Shown: positions 9,392 to 17,093 of the stretch, in pieces
Layout of the letters: every line of letters starts with the position of its first letter
Position numbering within the stretch: position 1 is the stretch's first letter
From: Deferrivibrio essentukiensis
Lineage (GTDB): Bacteria; Chrysiogenota; Deferribacteres; Deferribacterales; Deferrivibrionaceae
DNA length: 64,000 bases
NCBI RefSeq assembly: GCF_020480685.1
Contig: NZ_JAJAFU010000005.1
Location: 62,001 to 126,000 of the forward strand
Reading direction: 5' to 3'
The notes under the pieces: generated by a model
Databases searched by the model: none
Seen by the model: only the letters and a program-made list of their open reading frames with translations
What the model was told of the DNA's origin: nothing
Program-made: the position numbers and the translations under genes

Positions 9392-10081
9392 TTATATTTT
9401 GTAAACCCCTTTTTCGATAAGATATTTAAAATATAAAATATCTTCAGCTTGAGTTAACTTAATGTTAGTAAAATTAGATTGAGTTATGTATACATTGTAG
9501 CCAATCAATTCAATAGCCATTGCTTCATCGGTAATAAAGATATTATTTTCTCTTTGATACATTAAAGCCTTTTCTAAAAGTTTTTTTTCAAAAACTTGTG
9601 GCGTGTGGGTCAAAATAAGCTTATCTCTTTCTATGGTTTTATCTACCATGTAGTTTGTTATCTGTTTTACTGTGTCTCTTGGGGTAACACCGCATACTGC
9701 CGCTGAGTGTTTTTTCGCTACTTCAATACAGTTAATTACAATCTCCTTGGTTATAAAAGGTCTTACTGCATCATGAATCAGAACATACTTTCCTGAAGAT
9801 TCACATAGACAATTAAAAACGGTGTCAAACCTTTCTTTGCCACCCAAAACCAGCTTATAGTTATTTATATCCAAATCATTGCATACATTTTTTATAAACT
9901 CAAAATCATTTTTTTGTGCGCCAATATTATATTCAATAAAGGGAAAAGATAATTTTAAAGCTTTTAATGTGTAATAAAGTATTGGCTTATCATTAATTAA
10001 ATAAAACTGCTTTTTCTCTTTATCAGAAAATCGTTTACCAATACCAGCAGCCGGAATAATTGCTGAAACAGAGTTACTCAT
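9392..10081 (-). CDS. ispD: 2-C-methyl-D-erythritol 4-phosphate cytidylyltransferase
   Basis: IspD joins CTP to methylerythritol phosphate in the non-mevalonate isoprenoid pathway. The nucleotide-binding motif AAGIGKRF is at residues 11-18, and the conserved HDAVRPF and TPRDTVK segments are present. The C-terminal part has TDEAMAIE and the KLTQAEDI pattern of the family. The length of 229 residues is standard and there is no fused ispF. It overlaps the PIN/TRAM gene by 4 bases, a pairing also seen in Gram-positive bacteria, and its stop is in frame with the following chemoreceptor gene. Confidence 0.94.
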   Translation of the reverse strand: MSNSVSAIIPAAGIGKRFSDKEKKQFYLINDKPILYYTLKALKLSFPFIEYNIGAQKNDFEFIKNVCNDLDINNYKLVLGGKERFDTVFNCLCESSGKYVLIHDAVRPFITKEIVINCIEVAKKHSAAVCGVTPRDTVKQITNYMVDKTIERDKLILTHTPQVFEKKLLEKALMYQRENNIFITDEAMAIELIGYNVYITQSNFTNIKLTQAEDILYFKYLIEKGVYKI

Positions 10082-11046
10082 TTTAATTTGGTAAAAATTA
10101 TTCTTCCGGATTCTGTTTGCAATAAGCTTGAAACTACGACATCTACTTCACTTCCGATAAGAGTTCTTCCATTTTCTACTACAACCATTGTCCCGTCATC
10201 CAGATATCCGACACCCTGTGAATACTCTTTACCCTCTTTTTGAATTACAATATGGAGATTATCACCGGGTAAAACATTTTGTCTTAAAGCTAAAGCCAAT
10301 AAGTTAATATTAAGTGCCTTTATATCTTGAATTTCTGAAACTTGTATAAGATTAAAATCGGTAGTTATAATTTTCCCTTTAAGTTTTTTAGTTAACGCTA
10401 CAAGTTTTTCATCAACAGTGCCAATATTACTAAAATCTTCTTCACTTATTTCAATGGGGATCACTTTTTGCTCTTGCAATTTTTTCAAAACGTCAAGCCC
10501 TCTTCTCCCCTTTTGTCTTCTTAAGTGATCGTGAGAATCGGCAATATTTTGTAACTCTTTTAGTACAAAAGTCGGGATAACTATTTTACCCTCTATAAAA
10601 CCCGTATTTACTATGTCACTTATTCTTCCATCAATAAGTGTTGATGTATCAACAATTTTAGGTATTACAACATATCGTGTTTTAGTTTCTCTCTTTAATC
10701 TCTTTGAAAAAATATTTTCCAATAATGTGTAATTTTTATACCCTATAAGTATTCCAAGATACACTATTAGAAAATAAAAACCTAATTTTAAAGCTTCATT
10801 TGAAAATACGGTATCAAAAGCGTTTACTACAAAATAAGCAATTATAAGAAAAACAAAACCACCGATAAAACCCATGATAACTTTAAAACTTTTTAAATCG
10901 GATATAAATAACTCGATAAGATTAATAGACAATACAATGCCAAGTGCATAACTTATAGCATGATTGATATCTATTTCCAGTTGATTTCGAAAAAGCACAA
11001 AAGCAATAAAGATTGCAATTGAGTAAATAATTCTAAATATCCACAT
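10078..11046 (-). CDS. Membrane-anchored PIN/TRAM-domain protein (YacL-like)
   Basis: A 322-residue protein with about four N-terminal membrane helices (residues 1-105), then a PIN nuclease-like domain beginning at VDTSTLIDGRISDI with conserved acidic residues, and a C-terminal TRAM domain (LPGDNLHIVIQKEGKEYSQGVGYLDDGTMVV). PIN domains are RNases and TRAM domains bind RNA, so a membrane-bound RNA-processing role is likely; this is inferred from domains only. Overlaps ispD by 4 bases and follows the K+ channel gene by 7 bases. Confidence 0.87.
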   Translation of the reverse strand: MWIFRIIYSIAIFIAFVLFRNQLEIDINHAISYALGIVLSINLIELFISDLKSFKVIMGFIGGFVFLIIAYFVVNAFDTVFSNEALKLGFYFLIVYLGILIGYKNYTLLENIFSKRLKRETKTRYVVIPKIVDTSTLIDGRISDIVNTGFIEGKIVIPTFVLKELQNIADSHDHLRRQKGRRGLDVLKKLQEQKVIPIEISEEDFSNIGTVDEKLVALTKKLKGKIITTDFNLIQVSEIQDIKALNINLLALALRQNVLPGDNLHIVIQKEGKEYSQGVGYLDDGTMVVVENGRTLIGSEVDVVVSSLLQTESGRIIFTKLK

Positions 11047-11053
11047 CTTTACC

Positions 11054-11962
11054 TCATATCAAATTTTCTAACTGCTCAATAATATTTGACTGTCCCAATA
11101 CTATGATAGTATCACCCTCTTCAAAAACAGTATCAGGCCCGGGGTTATATATAAAATCCATAGTTTTTTTCTTGATAGCTACTACTATTATACCAATTTT
11201 CCTAATATTTGACTCCCTAATTTTTTTTCCAATCAATTTAGAAGAGCTTTTTAGAGCTATTTCACCCACTTCAATATTAAAGTTATTTTTACCCATCACA
11301 ATATCCATAAACTCCGTAACATTTGGCTTTAATATTGTATTGGCTATACTGACAGCTCCTATTGTGTATGGTGAAAAGACTTTATCTGCACCTGCCCAAA
11401 ACATTTTTGTAGCCGATTCTTCATCTGAGGATCTGGCTATTACAAAAAGATTTTTGCTAAACCCTTTGGCAGTGAGCACTATGTAAACATTTTCAGCATC
11501 GCTGCTGACAACTGCAATCAATCCTTTTGCCTCTAAAATATTTGCTTCCATGAGCACAGATTCCTTTGTGGCATCCCCAATTATGTATATTATCCCTTTT
11601 TCATTAAAGTAATCAATTTTAGAATTATCTTTATCAATAACAACAAAGGGCACCTTTTTTTTATCCATCTTTCTCCTGCCTAATATCTTTCTTATTTCCC
11701 CTGCTACTACAATTTCAATAGCTTGAGTTGCTGCAAATGCAATCGTACCAGCCCCTGTCAGAATTATAAATATTGTAAAATATTTACCTGTTGTTGACAA
11801 GGGGAAAACTTCGCTAAACCCTACCGTTGTAATAGTAATTACAGTCATATAAAACGAATCTAAAAAACTTACACCTTCAATATATTCATACCCGATTGTA
11901 CCTATTGCCAATATTGAAACAATAATTAAAAAGCTAATAACAATTTTTCTTAATGGATTCAT
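11054..11962 (-). CDS. Two-helix potassium channel with shortened RCK (TrkA) domain
   Basis: A 302-residue channel subunit. Two membrane helices (about 7-26 and 58-80) flank a pore with the filter TTVGFS, a variant seen in bacterial K+ channels instead of TVGYG. A TrkA-N/RCK region and a C-terminal TrkA-C domain (about 225-302, VGEIALKSSSKLIGKKIRES) follow. The RCK domain lacks its first beta strand and the GxGxxG loop: after GRRKMDKK at 96-102 the sequence goes straight to VPFVVIDKD, which in relatives comes about 30 residues later. The rest of the domain looks intact. Nucleotide binding is therefore doubtful. The gene overlaps the YggT gene by 4 bases with the next start. Confidence 0.85.
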   Translation of the reverse strand: MNPLRKIVISFLIIVSILAIGTIGYEYIEGVSFLDSFYMTVITITTVGFSEVFPLSTTGKYFTIFIILTGAGTIAFAATQAIEIVVAGEIRKILGRRKMDKKKVPFVVIDKDNSKIDYFNEKGIIYIIGDATKESVLMEANILEAKGLIAVVSSDAENVYIVLTAKGFSKNLFVIARSSDEESATKMFWAGADKVFSPYTIGAVSIANTILKPNVTEFMDIVMGKNNFNIEVGEIALKSSSKLIGKKIRESNIRKIGIIVVAIKKKTMDFIYNPGPDTVFEEGDTIIVLGQSNIIEQLENLI

Positions 11963-12774
11963 ACAAATATCAAACTTATTAGTCTTATTAGAAAAATTCT
12001 ACAAAATTCAATAATGAGCAGTGCAATAATCGGCGATAAGTCAATCATTCCAAATGGCGGTATTACCTTTCTAATTGGCTCAATAATAGGGTCAGTAATG
12101 GTTATAAGCATTTGTACAATAGGATTTCTTGGGTCAGGACTCACCCATGACATTAACGTCCTGATTATTATAAGCCATGTAATTATCCTAAAAACACCTA
12201 CAAATTCCATTAAGCCTGACTTTGTAGAGGTTTTAAGTAGAAATATAAAGTCAACCTTACCCCCCATTACGCTTACAGCACTTAATAAAAGTGTGTGAGT
12301 AATTACATAAGCAAGAAATATAACAATGATGGTAGGTAGTATAATTTTATTGCCTGAAATTTTTATAAATGTTCTGGTTAATTTTACCCAAAAAAGACCA
12401 ATTCTGTAAAAATAAGTAGTATATGCTCCTGCTGAATAAGTATTTACAAAACTACCTAAATAGACCGAAGCTATATAAAATAGCATTAAAAAACCTAAAA
12501 TATCACTAATACTTCTAATTAAAGATGAAATTAAATCTCCGTAAAAAAGTGCCATTAATAGTGCGTAAATAACTGTCAAAAAAATAATCAAGATTGGTAT
12601 AAGTTTATCAGTGCTGGCTTTTGTAAGCTTTTTAAAAAGTGTTGAAAATATAGGCTCAGTTGCAGCGGCTACAAACTTACCTGCCGGATTAAAGTATAAT
12701 TCCTGCCTTGTCATTACTCCCCGCAACATTAAAATAATAATATAAAATTTAATAAGTATTGAAATTAGTCCCAT
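11959..12774 (-). CDS. YggT-family membrane protein with two YGGT units
   Basis: A 271-residue polytopic membrane protein. Two YGGT-like units are visible; the second is the clearer, with WLIIIRTLMSWVSPDPRNPIVQMLI and DPIIEPIRKVIPPFGMIDLSP. Single-unit YggT proteins are about 90-190 residues, so this is the duplicated form. The function in most bacteria is unclear; a link to envelope stress, osmotic balance or cell division has been suggested. I place the start at the ATG at 12774, preceded by GGGG with a 5-base spacer, rather than at a TTG 18 bases upstream. It follows yggS directly, as in many genomes. Confidence 0.85.
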   Translation of the reverse strand: MGLISILIKFYIIILMLRGVMTRQELYFNPAGKFVAAATEPIFSTLFKKLTKASTDKLIPILIIFLTVIYALLMALFYGDLISSLIRSISDILGFLMLFYIASVYLGSFVNTYSAGAYTTYFYRIGLFWVKLTRTFIKISGNKIILPTIIVIFLAYVITHTLLLSAVSVMGGKVDFIFLLKTSTKSGLMEFVGVFRIITWLIIIRTLMSWVSPDPRNPIVQMLITITDPIIEPIRKVIPPFGMIDLSPIIALLIIEFCRIFLIRLISLIFV

Positions 12775-12775
12775 T

Positions 12776-13459
12776 TTATCCCCTTTTTCCAAAAATAGCA
12801 GAGCCTATTCTTACCATATTTGAGCCTTCTTGGATTGCAATCTCAAAATCATCACTCATACCCATAGAAAGATATTCAACCTTCTTAAGAGTATTTACCT
12901 TTTCAAAGAGTTCATACATTTTTCTAAAATATATTCTATTGTCTTCAGGATTATCAAGAAAAGGCGGAATCATCATTAGCCCTTTTAGATTTAAAAAATT
13001 ACTTTTTAGGACTTTATCAAGTAAAACATCAAAATCTTCAGGCAATACACCTGACTTTTGAGGCTCTTTTGCGACATTTACCTGAATAAGTATATCTTGG
13101 ATTCTATTAAGTTTTGAAAACCTTTTTTCCATCTCATTTACAAGTTCAATCCTATCTACTGAGTGAATAAGAGAAAAGTTATCCTTGAGATATTTCACTT
13201 TATTTGTTTGAAGATGCCCTATAAGATGAAATTTTATATCTTTATAATCTTTTAAAATCCCAATTTTATCAAGGGCTTCCTGAACCCTATTCTCTCCAAA
13301 AATATATTGACCGCAATTATAAGCTTCTATTATCTTTTCAGCAGGGTAAGTTTTACTGACTGCTACAAGGGTAATTGCATCTATTTTTCTGCCAGATTTT
13401 GATGCAGCTAATTCAATCCTTTCGTAAATATTTTCCAAATTCTTTTTTATTTCACTCAT
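12776..13459 (-). CDS. yggS: YggS-type pyridoxal phosphate homeostasis protein
   Basis: A 227-residue PLP-binding protein of the YggS/PROSC family, which keeps free pyridoxal phosphate in balance. The PLP lysine is K36 in TLVAVSKTYP, and further conserved segments are FGENRVQEAL, FHLIGHLQTNKVKYL, and SMGMSDDFEIAIQEGSNMVRIGSAIFG at the C-terminus. The gene overlaps yfiH by 8 bases and ends one base before the YggT start, so yfiH-yggS-yggT form one unit. Confidence 0.94.
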   Translation of the reverse strand: MSEIKKNLENIYERIELAASKSGRKIDAITLVAVSKTYPAEKIIEAYNCGQYIFGENRVQEALDKIGILKDYKDIKFHLIGHLQTNKVKYLKDNFSLIHSVDRIELVNEMEKRFSKLNRIQDILIQVNVAKEPQKSGVLPEDFDVLLDKVLKSNFLNLKGLMMIPPFLDNPEDNRIYFRKMYELFEKVNTLKKVEYLSMGMSDDFEIAIQEGSNMVRIGSAIFGKRG

Positions 13460-14201
13460 ACTTCATCAATATTGAAATCATTCTCCCTGTTTTATTAGAT
13501 TTCCTGTATGAATATAGGAAATCACTGCAATATGTGCAATAATTTAAATCTATAACATTATTAACAAAATTCTCAAGTTTTAATTTGATTATTTTTCTTA
13601 AATTAAGCAAGTAGTTATCACCTTTTATATGGAATATACTTTTTTCTCTAACTAAATCTGAAAATTTTATCGCCAAATCTTTGCCTACAGTATAGCAGTT
13701 TTCACATATTCCAGGTCCAATAACAGCATATTCTACAATATCTTCATTATCTGCAAAAATTTTCAAGCAGTTTTCAATAATACCTAAGTAAATACTCTTC
13801 CAACCGCAGTGGAGATTTGCAATATATTCCTTCCCTATTAATTGTACGTTAAAACAGTCTGCTGTCATTATACCAATTGGTAGATTAGTTTTTTTTGTAA
13901 TTAGACCATCACCTGTAAGGGCACCTGCAAAGGAATTTAAATTATCTGTATTATCCAAATTGATTATTGTATTTGAATGAATTTGTGTAAGTGTAATAAC
14001 CTTATCAAGCTTAAAAACTGTAGATAATTTGTCATAATTTTTTTCTACATCTAAAGGATTATCATCTACATGAAAGCCGAAATTTAATGAAGCGTATTCA
14101 GATTTGCTAAATCCGGTATGCCTTGTGGTAGTGATACTTAAAATATTTTCAGGCAAACCGTAAGGTTTTATATACATAATACCTTGTTTAGCTATTAACA
14201 T
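13452..14201 (-). CDS. pgeF: YfiH-family (multicopper/purine nucleoside-type) protein
   Basis: A 249-residue member of the YfiH/PgeF family, first described as polyphenol oxidases and later as purine nucleoside phosphorylase/adenosine deaminase enzymes and peptidoglycan editing factors. Conserved metal-site segments are seen: TADCFNVQLIG and NLHCGWKSIYLGI (usually HAGWRG, so one Ala is replaced by Cys), plus GPGICENCYTVG. I choose the ATG at 14201, which overlaps the stop of the radical SAM gene as TAATG; an ATG at 14177 is a possible alternative. The exact reaction in this organism is uncertain. Confidence 0.85.
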   Translation of the reverse strand: MLIAKQGIMYIKPYGLPENILSITTTRHTGFSKSEYASLNFGFHVDDNPLDVEKNYDKLSTVFKLDKVITLTQIHSNTIINLDNTDNLNSFAGALTGDGLITKKTNLPIGIMTADCFNVQLIGKEYIANLHCGWKSIYLGIIENCLKIFADNEDIVEYAVIGPGICENCYTVGKDLAIKFSDLVREKSIFHIKGDNYLLNLRKIIKLKLENFVNNVIDLNYCTYCSDFLYSYRKSNKTGRMISILMKYE

Positions 14202-15778
14202 TATGACCAATCCTCTAATATTTTTCTTGCCGTAGTAAATTCACGTTTTAATATATTTATATCAAAATTATGTGATATCAACTTTTCCCATACAAGTTGT
14301 TTATTTTCATCGAACTGTTCATATGCATTTGACTTAAAGTTTTTAAGTGCAGTTTTTATATCGTTAGACTCTAAAAATAATTGGTATAATTCATCTATAT
14401 TATCTTCAGCTCTTGATATCGTCGCCTGAAGATATGCCGTACTATGGGACATTATGCTAAACTTTAGATTTGGTATTTTACGAAGCTCTTTATTGAGAAG
14501 TTTAATTTTGTTATTTATGGATTTTTTATCTTCAAGGGGAAAATACTGCATAGGGGTAAAAGGTTTTGGAATAAATATATTTATAGATAGCTTGACTTTA
14601 CCAAGTCGTTTGAATTTTTCTGCCTGTTTTTTAGTAAAAATATCAACAATCTTTTCAACCCGCTTAATTAACAATTTTACATCATCTATTGTTTCCCCGG
14701 GCAATCCAATCATATAATATAATTTTAGATTCAAAATCCCGGAATGAGCAATAAGTTCTACTACATTATAAATATCTTCGTCTTTAATCTCTTTTTTTAT
14801 TATTTTTTTAAGTTTTTCCGAGACAGTTTCCTCTGCAATAGTTATTGACTTAACATTGCAATCTTTCAAAAGTGAAATCAAACTTTCGGTTAATGTGTCA
14901 ATTCTAAGTGAAGAGACAGAAATATTTTTCCCCATATTTTTTAACTTTTCCATATGAGTTTGTATGTCAGGCAAATCACCAAAAACAGCACTGATAATTC
15001 CAATGTCATCACTAAAAGAATAATTCTCAATTATTTCGTAAAATTTATTAAAATCCATTATCCTGTAAGGCCTGTAAATATATGATGCTGAGCAAAACCT
15101 GCAACCGTATTTGCAACCTATGCTGAGCTCCACAAGAAATTCGTTCGCAAATTCCCCACTTACTGTTTTTATAGATGAGCAGACTGGGGTCCTATCTTTC
15201 TTGTGTACTACTTTAGCCTTATCTTTACGCCCTGAAAAAACACTGTAATCTAATGTAGTTAAAAAAGATATTCTTTCGTTTTTACTGCTAAAATTTGTCA
15301 ACATTGAGATTATGTCATCTTTCATTGGCTCTAAATCACCAATTAATTGAATGTCAGCAACATTTAAAAGAAGCCTAGGGTTTAAAAATGTCAAAACACC
15401 GCCTGCAATAATTAGCGGCGTACTGTTGTCTCTTTCATAATTAAATGGCTTTATATGTTGAGCTTTTAAAAATCTTATAAGATTTAAAACATCTTCTTCA
15501 TAATTAATGCTAACAAAAATTACTTCAAATTCAGCAAAAAACTTTTGGGTTTCAATGGAGAGATTATCTTCGTAAAAGTCTAAAACAATCCTTTCGCATA
15601 CGACATCTTCAATTGAGTTTAAAAATTTGTATACCTCCTGAAAACCAAGATTTTGGGAGGCAATTTCATATTTATTTGGATATAGCGTTGCAACTTTTAT
15701 AGAGCCATTTTTAAGTATATATCCTTCTTCACTGTCCAATATATCTCTGTAATGTTTAATTACTGCCCATTTTTCCAT
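14201..15778 (-). CDS. B12-domain radical SAM protein of unknown substrate
   Basis: A 525-residue protein. The N-terminal 200 residues resemble a cobalamin-binding-like domain (IKVATLYPNKYEIASQNLGF, IIAGGVLTFLNPRLL). The radical SAM core has cluster cysteines C222, C226 and C229 (SIGCKYGCRFCSA). It matches the N-terminal part of a large uncharacterised radical SAM family often fused to a DUF2344 domain, which is absent here, so this is the unfused form. It overlaps the following gene and the preceding small gene as TAATG. Substrate and pathway are not known. Confidence 0.82.
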   Translation of the reverse strand: MEKWAVIKHYRDILDSEEGYILKNGSIKVATLYPNKYEIASQNLGFQEVYKFLNSIEDVVCERIVLDFYEDNLSIETQKFFAEFEVIFVSINYEEDVLNLIRFLKAQHIKPFNYERDNSTPLIIAGGVLTFLNPRLLLNVADIQLIGDLEPMKDDIISMLTNFSSKNERISFLTTLDYSVFSGRKDKAKVVHKKDRTPVCSSIKTVSGEFANEFLVELSIGCKYGCRFCSASYIYRPYRIMDFNKFYEIIENYSFSDDIGIISAVFGDLPDIQTHMEKLKNMGKNISVSSLRIDTLTESLISLLKDCNVKSITIAEETVSEKLKKIIKKEIKDEDIYNVVELIAHSGILNLKLYYMIGLPGETIDDVKLLIKRVEKIVDIFTKKQAEKFKRLGKVKLSINIFIPKPFTPMQYFPLEDKKSINNKIKLLNKELRKIPNLKFSIMSHSTAYLQATISRAEDNIDELYQLFLESNDIKTALKNFKSNAYEQFDENKQLVWEKLISHNFDINILKREFTTARKILEDWS

Positions 15779-16113
15779 TAAGATTTTTTGTCGTAACCAA
15801 GCTGATTGTTTTGATGATTATATTTTTTTTTGATATTTATCTTTTTGTTTTCCTTAATGATAGTGTTTCTCAATTCTTCTTTCTTATCTATCAGTATAGA
15901 TGCTACCTTTTCGTTAATCAAAATTACTTGTTTTAATTTTTCAAGGTCATCTTCAGATATTTTATCCAGATTGGTCGCTAACTGATTTAACTGTTTGAAA
16001 AAGTTTTGATAAATATTAAGTTGCTGTTCTAAGTTTGAAGGGTCAGCATCGTTAAGAATTTTTTCAGCAACCTTTACAAAATTTCCAAATATAATATCAA
16101 GGTTTTTGTCCAT
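15778..16113 (-). CDS. Small helical protein in the flagellar group, possibly a FlgN/FliT-type chaperone
   Basis: A 111-residue, highly charged and helix-prone protein (for example NLEQQLNIYQNFFKQLNQLA and EDLEKLKQVILINEKVAS in its middle). It is Lys- and Asn-rich at the C-terminus and has no membrane segment. Its size, helicity and position after fliD and fliS would fit a flagellar export chaperone of the FlgN/FliT kind, but no diagnostic motif is visible, so this is a positional guess. The stop codon overlaps the radical SAM start (TAATG). Confidence 0.6.
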   Translation of the reverse strand: MDKNLDIIFGNFVKVAEKILNDADPSNLEQQLNIYQNFFKQLNQLATNLDKISEDDLEKLKQVILINEKVASILIDKKEELRNTIIKENKKINIKKKYNHQNNQLGYDKKS

Positions 16114-16131
16114 TAAATGATGATAGTACAG

Positions 16132-16302
16132 TTAAGCATAAAAATCAATTTTATTAGTAGAATTTTTGACACTCGAGTTGATTAACTTTAGTATGTTATT
16201 TCCAGATGTTTCAGCTGATTCTTTGCTTTTTGCTGCAACCTTCATACTGTAGGCGTAGCTATATTGTGCTAATTTGTAACTACTTATCCCCTGAATATTC
16301 AT
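16132..16302 (-). CDS. 56-residue protein in the flagellar group
   Basis: A short open frame with a good ribosome binding site (AGGAG, then 5 bases, then ATG at 16302) and a TAA at 16132. The peptide begins MNIQGISSYKLAQYSYAYSM and continues with a Lys/Ser/Asn-rich helix ending KIDFYA. The start resembles the short 'putative motility protein' class (YjfB-like), which is about 60 residues and is found in flagellar regions; that is a weak similarity from memory. It sits 14 bases downstream of the preceding frame in the fliD-fliS unit, which supports a real gene. Confidence 0.6.
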   Translation of the reverse strand: MNIQGISSYKLAQYSYAYSMKVAAKSKESAETSGNNILKLINSSVKNSTNKIDFYA

Positions 16303-16316
16303 AAATACTCCTTTAG

Positions 16317-16652
16317 CTATTCAAAAGGGTAAAATTTCAATACCTTATCAGGGTCTACCTTACCATGCGCATTTATCAAAGATGATGCATCCTGTTTTTG
16401 AAAGGCGTCTTTTAGTTTGTTTAATACCTCATTGGCATCATCTTCCGACTTGAGCAAACTGTAAGAGTTGGCTGCCAATCGGTTTTCCCGTTTGATTTCA
16501 ACTATATCTGCAAACTTTTTGCTTTCAATATTTAGGTTAACATTATTTGCAGTTTTAGCCGAATTATCATTGGCAGAAGACTTCTTTTTGCTCACGCTGC
16601 CGGTAAGCTTGTCCCTAATATTAATTATAGAGTTATCAAAATTAATACTCAT
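16317..16652 (-). CDS. Unidentified 111-residue protein in the flagellar group
   Basis: The N-terminal half is Asn/Ser/Lys-rich and probably disordered (VSKKKSSANDNSAKTANN). The C-terminal half is helical with the segment SLLKSEDDANEVLNKLKDAF and a final NAHGKVDPDKVLKFYPFE. Short proteins with this layout occur next to flagellin or fliD genes. FlgM (anti-sigma-28) was considered because of size and place, but the usual FlgM C-terminal pattern is not seen. It begins 6 bases after fliS. Confidence 0.6.
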   Translation of the reverse strand: MSINFDNSIINIRDKLTGSVSKKKSSANDNSAKTANNVNLNIESKKFADIVEIKRENRLAANSYSLLKSEDDANEVLNKLKDAFQKQDASSLINAHGKVDPDKVLKFYPFE

Positions 16653-16658
16653 ATTACC

Positions 16659-17081
16659 TCACCCGGCAAAATTAACCGACCTCTTTTTATTTTCAGCTTC
16701 ACTTTCCACTTCTTGCTCTTTTTCAACTATTACTTTCCAAGCTTCTCTTAAATTAGTTAGTAATTTTATTACGGTATTTATTTTCTCACTATTTTTTTCT
16801 TTATTTGCTTCAATAAGCTGCCATACCATAAAGTCATAAAGCTTTAGTAAATTTTCTGCTATTTCACCTGCGTCCATATTTAAAGTAGACATTAGCTCGT
16901 AAATAATATTTTCGGCTTTTATAATATTTTGGTGTGCATTGGGAATATCTTTGAGCTCAATATATTTATTTGCTTGTCTTAAAAACTTTATTGCTCCATC
17001 GTATAAGAGCAAAATCAACTTCCCTTTTGTTGCACCTTCAATTTCATTTTTAAGATACGTTCTGTAAGGATTTGAAACCAT
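16659..17081 (-). CDS. fliS: Flagellar secretion chaperone
   Basis: FliS binds the C-terminus of flagellin in the cytoplasm and keeps it unfolded for export. The 140-residue protein has the family pattern NPYRTYLKNEIEGATKGKLILLLYDGAIKFLRQA and the later helices LMSTLNMDAGEIAENLLKLY and YDFMVWQLIEAN. It follows fliD by 12 bases, the usual order, and is probably transcribed from the sigma-28-like promoter ahead of fliD. The flagellin gene is not in the window. Confidence 0.94.
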   Translation of the reverse strand: MVSNPYRTYLKNEIEGATKGKLILLLYDGAIKFLRQANKYIELKDIPNAHQNIIKAENIIYELMSTLNMDAGEIAENLLKLYDFMVWQLIEANKEKNSEKINTVIKLLTNLREAWKVIVEKEQEVESEAENKKRSVNFAG

Positions 17082-17093
17082 TATTCCTCCTTA

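Noticed and set aside
11103-11486. 127-codon plus-strand frame opposite the K+ channel gene
   Set aside because: A shadow of the channel gene with no recognisable product.
16317-16652. FlgM (anti-sigma-28 factor) for the 111-residue protein
   Set aside because: Size and place fit, but the typical FlgM C-terminal pattern is not visible, so no name was given.
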